Notes: generated from the letters alone by a model not told the origin. Positions 9,039-17,775 are shown, counted from the first letter of the stretch. The stretch is 64,000 nt of DNA from Dyadobacter luteus (GCF_003383615.1 NZ_QNUL01000006.1:186001-250000), one strand, 5' to 3'. Numbers and translations are program-made.

Positions 9039-9866
9039 TCAGATATTTGATTTTATGAATGAAAGGCCGTCACGCATCAATTGTTCTTCCGAATCGAACA
9101 TCTTGCGCCAGATATTTGCAACGGGAAGTTTTGGGCTGAACGCTTCCATACTGATCCAGCCGTCGTAATTGATATCCTTAATTGCTTTGAAAATACCATC
9201 CCAGTCTACATTTCCTTTTCCAGGTGTAGATCGGTCGTTTTCAGATAGTTGGATGAATGAAATGCGATCGCCAGCCTTACGGATGGTATCGCCGATATTT
9301 TTCTCTTCAATATTGGCGTGGAATGTGTCAAACATAATTTTGCAGTTAGGGTGATTTACCTCATCCACAAAGCGTATCAGTTCGTCTCCGCAGCTTGTAA
9401 GATACAATTCGAAACGATTCAGATATTCCAGACCCAATGTAATATCAAGTGATTCGGCGTAATCGGCCACTTCACGAATACCTTCAATACCCCATTGCCA
9501 CTCCTGTTCAGTAGCAGGCTGGCCTGTGAAAACACCCAGTGCGGAATGATATGGCCCCATTAATTTGGTAGCACCGAGTACCAGAGAACAATCCAATGCA
9601 CGTTTCAGATGCTCAATTGTATGGCGTCTCATGGCAGGATCCGCGCTGATCAGATGTTCGTCGGGTCCGCAAATAGTGTCGGTTTCGCAGGCAAGGCCAA
9701 GCTCATCCAGTTTTTTGCGGAAACCGAACCAATGTTCAGGGTTTGTATTAAAGATAGGTACCTCTACACCATCAAAACCAATTTCTTTTATCAGTTCCAG
9801 TGTAGGGAACAGGCTTTCGTCAATTTGATTCCCCCATAGGAGAAGGTTCATGCTATATTTCATCAA
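9039..9866 (-). CDS. Sugar phosphate isomerase/epimerase (TIM barrel, tagatose 3-epimerase-like)
   Basis: 275 residues, the normal length for the xylose-isomerase-like TIM-barrel family. Likely metal ligands are visible in the expected order: Glu in LGLEYLNRFE, Asp and His in IMFDTFHANIEE, and Glu in GWISMEAFSP. The pattern GFDGVEVPIF at the end of the first strand also fits D-tagatose 3-epimerase/D-psicose 3-epimerase relatives. The exact sugar cannot be told from sequence. It is a cytoplasmic single-gene unit with its own terminator. Two adjacent Met codons (9866 and 9863) could both serve as start. Confidence 0.85.
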   Translation of the reverse strand: MMKYSMNLLLWGNQIDESLFPTLELIKEIGFDGVEVPIFNTNPEHWFGFRKKLDELGLACETDTICGPDEHLISADPAMRRHTIEHLKRALDCSLVLGATKLMGPYHSALGVFTGQPATEQEWQWGIEGIREVADYAESLDITLGLEYLNRFELYLTSCGDELIRFVDEVNHPNCKIMFDTFHANIEEKNIGDTIRKAGDRISFIQLSENDRSTPGKGNVDWDGIFKAIKDINYDGWISMEAFSPKLPVANIWRKMFDSEEQLMRDGLSFIKSNI

Positions 9867-10079
9867 AACTAATTTTGAACGGTAATGCTACTTGGCTTGC
9901 CGTTGTAGACAACAGGATTTAGTGATTTGAAAGCGTGTATACACTAACAATTTAACTTTGTACAATTTTACAGAGATATAATACCAATCAATTTGCCGCA
10001 TTTGATTAGTATTGATTATATTTTGATTGATCCGTGTGCTGTCTGGCTCATTAGGGGTAAAATTAATCCATTGAAAAAT

Positions 10080-10110
10080 AAAAAACCGGATCATGCGACT
10101 GACCCGGTTT
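10080..10110 (-). terminator. Terminator of the small lipoprotein gene
   Basis: On the minus strand AAACCGGGTC (10110-10101), a short loop, GATCCGGTTT (10092-10083), then a run of T. It directly follows the stop of the gene at 10133. Confidence 0.75.
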
Positions 10111-10132
10111 CTCTTACTGAACCTTAATATTT

Positions 10133-10567
10133 TTATCTGGATCTGGTGAATATCAGCTGACTATCGTTGTTGTAAAAAAGAACCAGTCTGTTATTTGATT
10201 TCAAATCATACATATTGACTTGTGGTAGCGCATTCACGAACAGATTTCCCCAGGAAGTTTCCTTTCTTTCTGTGCCGTCGCCGCCTACATGGATGGCATT
10301 AAGTTGTGCAGTTTCGTAAAAGCCTGTGAGGTAATTAGTAGAAGATGTTGCTTCAAGTTCACCCTTATCTTTGAACGTGACACTTACATCATACATTCCG
10401 TTTTTTACAGCTGGTCTGTAAGTGGTATCATTGTTTTCAACTACACTTTCCAATTGCCATTTGCCTGTGAGTTCTTTTTCGCTTACTATGGTGGTTGCTG
10501 TTTTTCCACAACTCATGAGTGCAACAACCGGGATCAGTAATGTCAATAATTTGAAGATTTTCGTCAT
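10133..10567 (-). CDS. Small lipocalin-like lipoprotein
   Basis: 144 residues from the ATG at 10567. A longer frame opening at 10651 only adds a non-signal stretch, whereas MTKIFKLLTLLIPVVALMSCGK is a clear lipoprotein signal with lipobox LMSC. The mature part has the pattern LTGKWQLESVVENND near the start and a terminal strand NNDSQLIFTRS, as in the lipocalin-like (DUF4923/DUF5004-type) small lipoproteins common in Bacteroidota. The ligand is unknown. It is probably monocistronic. Confidence 0.7.
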   Translation of the reverse strand: MTKIFKLLTLLIPVVALMSCGKTATTIVSEKELTGKWQLESVVENNDTTYRPAVKNGMYDVSVTFKDKGELEATSSTNYLTGFYETAQLNAIHVGGDGTERKETSWGNLFVNALPQVNMYDLKSNNRLVLFYNNDSQLIFTRSR

Positions 10568-10891
10568 GATGATATGTGTCTTAAATAACTGATAAAAGAA
10601 TCGTGTTCTCAACTTGAAATCACATGGGTTGGTCCTCGATTTTCTGTGCATTCAGTTTGTAAAAAGCATGCCAGATTCCTGTCCGAATCATCGATGGAGT
10701 AGAATATTAACGATAATAATTCGATTTTCTTCTACCGTATTTACAATTCAGAATTAATATAAACCTGCCAAAACCGTTATGCGTTCCCGCAGTTAAAGGT
10801 ATTTTACTCGTTCAAATCCATATATCATACTGTTTTTTGATCTATATTTGTGATAAATCGCTGTATTTGATCAAAATAAAGGTGTTGTGAT
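10568..10891. other. Divergent intergenic region with AraC-gene promoter
   Basis: 324 bases between the divergent small lipoprotein and araC-type genes. A -7 element TATATTTG lies at 10843-10850, about 42 bases before the AraC start; no good -33 partner was seen. The rest is AT-rich and no other feature was seen. Confidence 0.5.
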
Positions 10892-11752
10892 ATGAAAGCC
10901 CCGATACATAAAAATATCGAAAGTCAGGTGAGGACGGTCACCGTTCAGGAGTTGAAAGAATCCCATTTCGATCCTAACTGGCATTTTCATCCACACTATC
11001 AGCTCTTCACTGTGATGGAGGGTACGGGTAAGCGTTTGATAGGAGATTCTATTCACACTTTTGAGCCGGGAGATACCGTTTTTCTGGGTCCCGACATTCC
11101 CCACCTGTGGAGAAGCGATTCGGATTATTTCAATGCGGATTCGGGGCTGAGTACACACGGTATAGTGCTGTATTTTCAGGAGGATTTTTTAGGGAAAGAT
11201 TTTCTCGACCGACCTGAGATGCTTGCGCTTAAGCAGCTGATGATTGATTCTAAGAGAGGGATTGCTTATAAAGGAGCACTCCGTGATCATGTGCGGTCCG
11301 AACTGATGGGCATGTTGCATGAGGAAGGTTTTCAAAGTGTGCTTCGTTTGATGACGTTACTCAATAAGCTCTCGCACGAAGAGGGGGGGACGCCGATTGC
11401 CAGTTACGGATATGTCAATACCTATAAAATATCAGAAACCGAACGTATGCAAAAAGTACATAGCTACGTGCTCCAGCATTTTGCCCAGGAAATAAGATTA
11501 GGAGATGTAGCATCGCTTGCAGGAATGAGCGAGGCCGCTTTCTGCAGATATTTTAAAGCGCGTTCCAATAAAACCTTTATCGATTTTGTGAACGAAATCA
11601 GGATTGGTCATGCATGCAAACTGCTGCTGGAAGATCAGTGGACGATCGCTCAGATCGCCTACGACAGCGGTTTTGACTCTTTATCCAACTTTAACAGAAA
11701 CTTTAAACGGTATATCGGGCATACGCCACGGGAGTATAAGGGGAATTATTAG
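10892..11752 (+). CDS. AraC-family transcriptional regulator with cupin sensor domain
   Basis: 286 residues. The N-terminal half is a cupin: DPNWHFHPHYQLFTVMEGTG carries the conserved His cluster and ...FEPGDTVFLGPDIPHLW the second cupin motif. The C-terminal ~100 residues hold the two helix-turn-helix motifs of AraC (IRLGDVASLAGMSEAAFCRY, and WTIAQIAYDSGFDSLSNFNR), ending with the usual GHTPREYK. Such proteins bind a sugar-like ligand and activate neighbouring catabolic genes; the target here is unknown, as both neighbours are on the other strand. The coding sequence contains a run of seven G (11383-11389). The stop overlaps the 3' end of the nuclease remnant on the other strand. Confidence 0.88.
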   Translation: MKAPIHKNIESQVRTVTVQELKESHFDPNWHFHPHYQLFTVMEGTGKRLIGDSIHTFEPGDTVFLGPDIPHLWRSDSDYFNADSGLSTHGIVLYFQEDFLGKDFLDRPEMLALKQLMIDSKRGIAYKGALRDHVRSELMGMLHEEGFQSVLRLMTLLNKLSHEEGGTPIASYGYVNTYKISETERMQKVHSYVLQHFAQEIRLGDVASLAGMSEAAFCRYFKARSNKTFIDFVNEIRIGHACKLLLEDQWTIAQIAYDSGFDSLSNFNRNFKRYIGHTPREYKGNY

Positions 11753-12138
11753 TGTGTTAGACTATGCTGAATATATTGAGTTCTCATTGATTCATTCTCA
11801 ACACAACTGATAATCCGGTAGTGTGTCCAGCTCAATTCGGTACGCACTGCGTTCCAAATCGGGAATGCCAGATAAAATGCTCTTATGTTGTTTAAATTCC
11901 GTTCGTCAAATCCTCTACCAAATTCCGCAGTAAGCTGCTTACTAAGATTTTTGAGTACAGCTTTTCCATAAATTGCTTTCTCTTTACCTCCTTGTTCATC
12001 TTCAACAATTAGTTTACCTATCTGCCAGTACATATTCAGTAAAATATTGTTACTATTTCTGTAGGCAACCTGCTTTGCCTGAACAACGATATCTTTAATG
12101 GAAGAAAAAAGGGAATAATCGGGTTCCATGTTATTCAT
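11749..12138 (-). pseudogene. DUF1016 (YhcG-type) nuclease remnant, C-terminal domain lost
   Basis: 129 residues matching only the N-terminal DUF1016 domain. It aligns with residues ~10-120 of the full-length paralog at 32827-33843: MYWQIGKLIVEDEQGG against MYWHIGKVIFEEEQQG, and ELSWTHYRII against QFSWTHYRLL. The match stops at TQYI, just before the linker to the PD-(D/E)XK nuclease domain, which is missing entirely. The frame ends inside the last codons of the convergent AraC gene, so the truncation point sits at that gene border. It is probably a decayed copy; a stand-alone DUF1016 domain protein is less likely. No catalytic residues remain. Confidence 0.75.
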
Positions 12139-12197
12139 GTCTTAATTTCAAAGAATGCTATTCTAGTTGTTTTTGCCTATGTTAAGCATGTTATTAA

Positions 12198-13094
12198 TCA
12201 CTTCCGCTTGAAAGTCAGTACAATCTTTTTAAACGCTGCCCTGCTTTCCGAATTATTTTCTTTGGTATTGCCGACCATAATATAATAATCGTTCGTTTCT
12301 GAAAATAAGATGACCTGATAGATGTTTTCTTGACTGGATGCGTCGGATGCGGTAATTTCAAAACCTTCGAGACCGTCAATAGTAATAGCATTGACCTCTT
12401 TTATTTCTGTGGATTGCGTATTTGGCAGGTTTTTTAATCTGTTGATAATGAATTGTTTTCTGTTGGTTACTTCTACTTTTGAAATGGAATTACCTGCAAC
12501 AAATATGGGTTGCTCGGGAGAAATCTTGCCGGTGGGTGTATACATAATGCTTCCGCCCATAGAGGCAGCAAACTTAAATCCAGTCCCTTCCGCACTGACG
12601 GAGAAATTTACAGCATCAAAAGGGTCAACCTTGCTGTTTTCATCGTATTTAACCGAAAGGACGGCTTTTCTGATGTCAGGTTCACTGGCTTTATTCTTTT
12701 CCGGATATATGCCATTGACCATAACAGCCTTTGTACTATCGCCAAAAATCAAGGTTTCTTTCAGGTATAAAGTACCATTCGCGGATTGGCTTATCCTGAG
12801 AATTCTTGCTTTTCCACCATTGAAATCAATGGTTTGGTCGTCCAGGAGTGTCATTCCTTTCTTCAGGAGTGCATCTGCATTAAAACCGCCCGTTACCAGG
12901 TGAAGCGGAGCTGGTAATTCATTTAACATAATAGATGCACCGCTGCCTGTATTCTGAAATCCGGAAAACTGCTTTGCGATTTCAAATCCTTTGGGTGGTA
13001 TCAGGGTGTACCTGGTTCCGGGAATAGAAACGGGGTTATCAGATTGTCCAAATCAATAGCCGGCAGACATCAAAACGAACGTAAGAATTTTCAC
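12198..13094 (-). pseudogene. Secreted protein gene with in-frame TGA in the signal peptide
   Basis: The obvious frame (ATG at 12929, 243 residues) lacks an export signal, but the same frame continues upstream for 55 codons to a GTG at 13094. That extension reads VKILTFVLMSAGY, a TGA at 13055-13053, then FGQSDNPVSIPG and PPKGFEIAKQFSGF. Apart from the one stop it is a normal signal peptide and mature start. A near-consensus -7 element (TACTTTG) lies about 45 bases before the GTG. The body has no domain I can name; it has regular beta-strand patterns and a final IVLTFKRK. Likely a recently inactivated gene, or a single-base sequence error. Translation from internal starts would give a cytoplasmic fragment. 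Confidence 0.7.
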
Positions 13095-13140
13095 TGTGTT
13101 TAGAAATTGCGTCGTGGTTTTTTACATTGAGCTGCAAAGT

Positions 13141-13176
13141 AAAACAACCTTCATGGTTTCCCACAAAGGTTGTTTT
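13141..13176 (-). terminator. Terminator of the uxuA-type operon
   Basis: On the minus strand AAAACAACCTT (13176-13166), loop, AAGGTTGTTTT (13151-13141). It sits 20 bases after the stop of the Gfo/Idh/MocA gene, the last gene of the operon. Confidence 0.7.
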
Positions 13177-13196
13177 CAAATTATATAAGTCAGTGA

Positions 13197-14630
13197 TTAT
13201 CCTTTTACTTTGTTCGTGCCATACTTTCCTCGCTGCGGTCTCGATAAGGTCGCACTGGCTTCTTTATCACCTATGAAATCCTCTTTCTTTGGATCCCATT
13301 TTAGTTTTCTGCCCAGTTTCATGGCTGTGTGAGCCAGAAGACATGCAGTACATGAACGTTGTGCAATTTCTGCATGACTGATCGTCTGTTTTCCACTTTG
13401 AATACTTTCTATCCAGTTTTGGTGCTGCTCCGGACTCTCATATAAATGAATCTCGTTTTCGCCGATTACTGAACCCAGTATTTTGGGATCACTGGCATAA
13501 AAAGCTTTGTTTTCTTTTCCTTGCGATGCACCAGGATCGGTAGCTGTTACTCCCACATTCCCTCTTGAAACAAATATCCATCCATCTGTCCCTTCGAACT
13601 TAACTCCGTTAGGATTTGTACCACCTATTTCCATGTCTACACCATTGGCATATTTGGCATTTACCAGAAAATCTCCGTGAACATCCCATAGTCCGGATCC
13701 TTTTGCCGGGAACTGAGCGGTGCCTTCTATTTCGATGGGTCCTGTCAACTCAGTATCCATTCCCCAGTGCGCAATGTCAATATGGTGCGAACCCCAACCC
13801 GTAATCATTCCAGCTCCGAATTGCTCCAAACGAAGCCATCCCGGGCGTTCATTAAACATATCTGTTTGTGAGTGTACGCGATCTTTGGTGTAATATACTT
13901 CCGGTGTAGATCCCAGCCACATATCATAGTTGAGGTTGGAAGGCACAGGCATTTGGGTTATGTCTCCCCCGGCAGGATCCCCCGGCAAGCCTACATAAAC
14001 TTTTTTCAGTTTCCCGATACGTCCGTTTCTTACCAGCTCGCAGGTACGCTTGAATTGCGGCCATGGGTTCATGGAACGTTGCTGACTTCCCAGCTGGAAT
14101 ATGACTTTTTTCTTAATCACCATATCTGCCATCTGGCGTCCTTCACGAATCGTCAGAGAAGTAGGTTTTTGCATATAGATATGTTTGCCCGCCACCGCTG
14201 CTTCCATCGCCGGTTGCGCATGCCAATGGTCAGGGGTACTGATAATGACAGCGTCTATATCTTTTCTGCCCAATATTTCGTGATAGTCTTCGTATGTTTT
14301 TACTTCCAGGTATTTGTCTTTTCCTGTCCGCTCAGCATACTTTTTTTCGATCCATGCTTTTCCCTGAGCAAGGCGGTTTCTGTCAAGGTCTGCAACGGCG
14401 ATTACATGAGCCGCCTCGTTTTTAATTACTTCCGGCAAATCATGTGACGCTCCGATTCTTCCGAAGCCGATCTGGCCGATGTTGATTCTGTTACTCGGCG
14501 CATTTTTGCCGAAAACGCTTGCAGGTACGATGGTTGGGAACATACTGGCAGCAATGATACCTGCAGTACCGGTAGCAGCTTTTTTCAGGAATTCCCTTCT
14601 GTTCTGGTTGTTTTGTTCTGAGTTATTCAT
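13197..14630 (-). CDS. Gfo/Idh/MocA-family oxidoreductase, Tat-exported
   Basis: 477 residues. The N-terminus has a twin-arginine signal (NRREFLKKAATGTAGIIAAS). A Rossmann NAD(P)-binding fold follows: INIGQIGFGRIGASHDLPEV, then VIISTPDHWHAQPAMEAAVA and GKHIYMQKPTSL, where the Lys is the usual catalytic residue of the family. The C-terminal substrate domain contains WGSHHIDIAHWGMD. Exported members of this family in Bacteroidota are thought to carry bound NAD(P) into the periplasm and work on sugars or glycosides by redox chemistry. It is the last gene of the operon uxuA - SDR - thuA - this gene, 112 bp after thuA. Confidence 0.9.
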   Translation of the reverse strand: MNNSEQNNQNRREFLKKAATGTAGIIAASMFPTIVPASVFGKNAPSNRINIGQIGFGRIGASHDLPEVIKNEAAHVIAVADLDRNRLAQGKAWIEKKYAERTGKDKYLEVKTYEDYHEILGRKDIDAVIISTPDHWHAQPAMEAAVAGKHIYMQKPTSLTIREGRQMADMVIKKKVIFQLGSQQRSMNPWPQFKRTCELVRNGRIGKLKKVYVGLPGDPAGGDITQMPVPSNLNYDMWLGSTPEVYYTKDRVHSQTDMFNERPGWLRLEQFGAGMITGWGSHHIDIAHWGMDTELTGPIEIEGTAQFPAKGSGLWDVHGDFLVNAKYANGVDMEIGGTNPNGVKFEGTDGWIFVSRGNVGVTATDPGASQGKENKAFYASDPKILGSVIGENEIHLYESPEQHQNWIESIQSGKQTISHAEIAQRSCTACLLAHTAMKLGRKLKWDPKKEDFIGDKEASATLSRPQRGKYGTNKVKG

Positions 14631-14666
14631 GTGATCCGGCTTTATGTATAGGGATATATCAGGATG

Positions 14667-14706
14667 TATCGGGTATCGAGTATCGAGTATCGGGCGTTGC
14701 CCGATA
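14667..14706. repeat. Short tandem repeat and hairpin between thuA-like and gfo-like genes
   Basis: GTATCGG-GTATCGA-GTATCGA-GTATCGG is a row of four 7-bp units, followed by the perfect 8-bp hairpin TATCGGGC-GTT-GCCCGATA (14688-14706). It lies within the operon, so it could process or attenuate the transcript between the ThuA gene and the oxidoreductase gene. Confidence 0.65.
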
Positions 14707-14742
14707 TTAAGAGATGTAAGCCTGTTGGGCTATAATTCTGGG

Positions 14743-15561
14743 TTACGGCTTCGTGGCGTAGGCTTTGCTGTAATTTCTTGGTTTTTGAGGTCCGATGGCC
14801 CATTCAATTCCTCCAAGAATGTGCTTTCTCAGATCATCCTTTTCATAATCCGTTTTTTCATGACCTAATGATGTATAAAAAGCGCGGCCTCCATCGTACT
14901 CGTGCCACCAGACTGACGGGAATACACTGCCAAAAGTGTCAAGCGCTTTTCCTCCGGGTTTTTCTATAGTAGTATGATCGTTTACTGCAAGCACATTCAG
15001 GTTTACACTCATTTCTTTCAGGAAGTAGAACTCATCTTTGTCTCTTTTCCATTGAGCTGGCAAGTGAGCCAGAGAAGGATTTTTGGCATCGAGAACATTC
15101 ACTGCGAATGCTTGTCCGGGTTCGTGCCAGAAGAACGTTCCCCCCAATAATCCTTTGAACCATTTCCAGCTACGCTCGGTACCACATGCAGAATGTAATC
15201 CGACAAAGTTACCGCCTGCCTGAATGTACCGCATCAATGCAACACGTTGTGCATCATTATCAAAGACATTATTATTGGTATTAGAGAAAATCAATGCATC
15301 ATATTGTTTCAGATTATCATCTGTGAATTGAGCGGGATCTTCACTCACATCTACCTTAAAGCCGTGCTCTTTTCCAAGTGCCTGAATTGCAGTTGCAGAA
15401 TTCGCAATATTGTCATGTACATAGCCCTGGCCGTTTTTGGTGTATACCAATACTTTAACCTTATTCCATTTGATCTTCTGAGCAGTGGTGTTGCCGGCAA
15501 TAAAAAGTGTACAGATGAAAGTGAGGATTACAATTGGGTTTATCAGAAGGTGTTTTTTCAT
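14743..15561 (-). CDS. ThuA domain protein, secreted
   Basis: 272 residues with a signal peptide (cut near ITLFIAGNTTAQK). The remainder is one ThuA (trehalose-utilisation, class-I glutamine-amidotransferase-like) domain: KVLVYTKNGQGYVHDNI at the first strand, YDALIFSNTNNNVFD, then GGNFVGLHSACGTERSW. The nucleophile-elbow position carries HSACG, as in many ThuA proteins. ThuA domains are frequently linked to Gfo/Idh/MocA oxidoreductases in sugar operons, as here. The biochemical activity of secreted members is not established. It is the third gene of the operon, 45 bp after the SDR gene. Confidence 0.88.
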   Translation of the reverse strand: MKKHLLINPIVILTFICTLFIAGNTTAQKIKWNKVKVLVYTKNGQGYVHDNIANSATAIQALGKEHGFKVDVSEDPAQFTDDNLKQYDALIFSNTNNNVFDNDAQRVALMRYIQAGGNFVGLHSACGTERSWKWFKGLLGGTFFWHEPGQAFAVNVLDAKNPSLAHLPAQWKRDKDEFYFLKEMSVNLNVLAVNDHTTIEKPGGKALDTFGSVFPSVWWHEYDGGRAFYTSLGHEKTDYEKDDLRKHILGGIEWAIGPQKPRNYSKAYATKP

Positions 15562-15606
15562 GAATCAATTCTTCAAGGTTAGGAATATATTTAAGATAAC
15601 GGATGA

Positions 15607-16404
15607 TCAGAAACCGATGGAATTGCCTCCGTCTACAGGCAAGGATACACCGGTGATGAACTTAGCTGCGGGAGAAGCAAGAAACACTGCTGCCCAGCCA
15701 ATATCATCCGGTTTTCCCCAGGTAGCCATCGGAGTACGATCCATCGCTTTGTCGCGACGCGAGGGATCCCCGTTCATGGCAGTAAGCATCATAGGGGTTT
15801 CTATAAAACCCGGAGCAATAGCATTCACCCGAACATTGTATGGAGAAAACTCTGTGGTAAGCGCTTTGACCATTCCTCCGATTGCAGATTTTGAGGCAGT
15901 GTAGGCAACCACTCTGTCGATACCATACAATGCTGCCATGGATGTAATCATGATCACTGATCCCCGTTTTCTTTCCACCATACGTTTTCCCACCTCGCGG
16001 GTCATGGAAAATACGGCATGAAGATTGGTTTGAATGACCCGGTCAAAATCTTCATCTGTAACTTCAACAGCATGTTTTTTCATATTGATACCGGCATTAT
16101 TTACCAAAATATCAATCGGCCCGTGCGCTTCCTCAATAGCTGCCACCAGGTCAGGAATGGTGGACAATTTTGTGATATCATTGACAAAATAACTTACCTG
16201 ATCACCAAGCGTTTCAGCAGTTGCTTTCAATACATCTTCTCTTCTTCCTGTGATCACGACCCTTGCGCCAGCTGCTACCATGCATTGGGAAATATAAAAG
16301 CCAATTCCGCTTCCTCCTCCGGTTACCACTGCAAGTTGTCCATTCAGAGAAAAATTCTGTTGGAGCAGGTTCTGAGGCGCAGTCAGTTCATTTTCAATTG
16401 TCAT
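15607..16404 (-). CDS. SDR-family oxidoreductase, probable fructuronate/keto-gluconate reductase
   Basis: 265 residues, classical short-chain dehydrogenase. The cofactor motif is GGGSGIGF, the NNAG motif is VNNAGINMKK, and the catalytic Ser-Tyr-Lys set is ITSMAALYG...YTASKSA. The C-terminus PVDGGNSIGF is standard. Close relatives include gluconate 5-dehydrogenase and the SDR-type D-mannonate oxidoreductase that pairs with mannonate dehydratase in place of UxuB. Its position 21 bp behind uxuA supports the step fructuronate to mannonate; that assignment is an inference from context. Cytoplasmic. Confidence 0.88.
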   Translation of the reverse strand: MTIENELTAPQNLLQQNFSLNGQLAVVTGGGSGIGFYISQCMVAAGARVVITGRREDVLKATAETLGDQVSYFVNDITKLSTIPDLVAAIEEAHGPIDILVNNAGINMKKHAVEVTDEDFDRVIQTNLHAVFSMTREVGKRMVERKRGSVIMITSMAALYGIDRVVAYTASKSAIGGMVKALTTEFSPYNVRVNAIAPGFIETPMMLTAMNGDPSRRDKAMDRTPMATWGKPDDIGWAAVFLASPAAKFITGVSLPVDGGNSIGF

Positions 16405-16425
16405 AAAAAGTATTTTAAAAATTCA

Positions 16426-17625
16426 CTATAGATTAAGAGAACGCCGTATTGCTAGTTCAAGACCCCGCAATTCTGCAAGTGCTTTCAGTCGACCTATTCC
16501 TGAGTAGCCCGGATAGGTTCTTTTATGGAGATCGTCCAACATCTGAAACCCATGATCGGGCCTCATGGGCAATTGAGAAACCCTTGCACCGGATTCTATA
16601 CGCTTGTGTTCTTCCTGCACAAGTGCTTTCACTACTTCGTACATATCCACATCGCCATTCAGGTGTGGAGCTTCGTGGAAGTTTCTCGTACCTGTTTCTC
16701 TCTTCGTTGTTCTGAGGTGTACAAAATGAATACGATTTCCAAACCGACGGATCATTCCGGGCAGGTCGTTGTCAGCACGTACACCAAGTGATCCTGTACA
16801 AAACGTAATGCCGTTTGCTGTTACATCGCTTACCTGCATCAGTTCGGCAAGGTCGTCCTCTGTACTTACGACACGAGGTAATCCCAATAGCGGTCGCGGA
16901 GGATCATCAGGATGTATACAAAGATTGACACCCAATTCCTGAGCGTACGGAGCTACTTGCTGTATAAAATAATAGAGATTCTGACGAAGTATCTGGTCGT
17001 CTATATCGCGATAGGCATTCAGTAAATCCTGAAAAACGGCCAGGTCGAAAGCCTCTTCTGAGCCAGGCAATCCCAGCAAAACAGTATTGGTAAGCGTACT
17101 GATTTCGTCAGCAGTCATAGCTTCAAACTTCAACTGTGCGGATGCCCTGATCTCAGGTTCATAATCCTGTTCGGCATTCGGCCTTTTCAGAATGAACAGA
17201 TCGAAAATGGCGAAATCTTCCCATACGAAACGTAATGTTTTATGCCCTTCGGCAAGGGTATAATCCAGCTGAGTTCTGGACCAGTCCAACACCGGCATGA
17301 AATTGTAGCAAACGGTTGTAATGCCGGCACCTGCCAGGTTTTTCAGGGATGTTTTATAGTTCTGGATATATTGCTCTCTGGATGGAAGGCCTTTTTTGAT
17401 TTCCTCGTGAACCGGCAGACTTTCCACTACAAGCCAATGCAATGAAGTCAGTTTGTCATTGTCCTTCTCAATGATGCTGATTCTTTCACGGATGTCCTCT
17501 GTTCCCCATACCTCCCCAACCGGAATCTGATGCAGAGCACTCACAACCCCGCTGCATCCTGCCTGACGTATGTCAGATAAGGAAACCGGATCATTAGGCC
17601 CGAACCAACGCATGGTATGAATCAT
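16426..17625 (-). CDS. uxuA: Mannonate dehydratase
   Basis: 399 residues, matching UxuA in length and motifs: MRWFGPNDPVSLSDIRQAG at the start, LCIHPDDPPRPLLGLPR and ITFCTGSLGVRADND carrying metal-binding residues, and FHEAPHLNGDVDM near the C-terminus. The enzyme converts D-mannonate to 2-keto-3-deoxy-D-gluconate in the glucuronate branch of uronate breakdown. It is the first gene of the minus-strand operon and is divergent from a LacI-type regulator. Two operator-like sites lie in the shared 208-bp gap. No kdgK or kdgA is in this window. Confidence 0.95.
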   Translation of the reverse strand: MIHTMRWFGPNDPVSLSDIRQAGCSGVVSALHQIPVGEVWGTEDIRERISIIEKDNDKLTSLHWLVVESLPVHEEIKKGLPSREQYIQNYKTSLKNLAGAGITTVCYNFMPVLDWSRTQLDYTLAEGHKTLRFVWEDFAIFDLFILKRPNAEQDYEPEIRASAQLKFEAMTADEISTLTNTVLLGLPGSEEAFDLAVFQDLLNAYRDIDDQILRQNLYYFIQQVAPYAQELGVNLCIHPDDPPRPLLGLPRVVSTEDDLAELMQVSDVTANGITFCTGSLGVRADNDLPGMIRRFGNRIHFVHLRTTKRETGTRNFHEAPHLNGDVDMYEVVKALVQEEHKRIESGARVSQLPMRPDHGFQMLDDLHKRTYPGYSGIGRLKALAELRGLELAIRRSLNL

Positions 17626-17677
17626 GTTAGATGCTACTATTTAGTTTAATAATATAAAAATATTTGTTTTATTTTGG

Positions 17678-17695
17678 ATTGTAACCGATTGCATT
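17678..17695. promoter_or_regulatory. LacI-type operator 1, uxuA side
   Basis: TGTAACCGATTGCA (17680-17693) is an imperfect palindrome around a central CG, the form expected for LacI-family proteins. ATTGTAACCGATTGC here is the exact inverse of the sequence at 17761-17775. It lies about 55 bases upstream of the uxuA start. Confidence 0.8.
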
Positions 17696-17759
17696 AGCCA
17701 ACATTTCTTATTTGCTTTGGATAAATCAAGGCGATAAAGAATTGGGATATATACATGGA

Positions 17760-17775
17760 CGCAATCGGTTACAAT
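17760..17775. promoter_or_regulatory. LacI-type operator 2, regulator side
   Basis: CGCAATCGGTTACA (17760-17773) within GCAATCGGTTACAAT, the inverted exact copy of operator 1. It lies just upstream of the -7 element at 17782, in the -33 region of the regulator gene, so binding there should block that promoter (autoregulation). Confidence 0.8.

Noticed and set aside
9888..10094. 68-codon frame on - upstream of the epimerase gene
   Set aside because: Low-complexity, no family resemblance, overlaps promoter-like AT-rich DNA and the next terminator.
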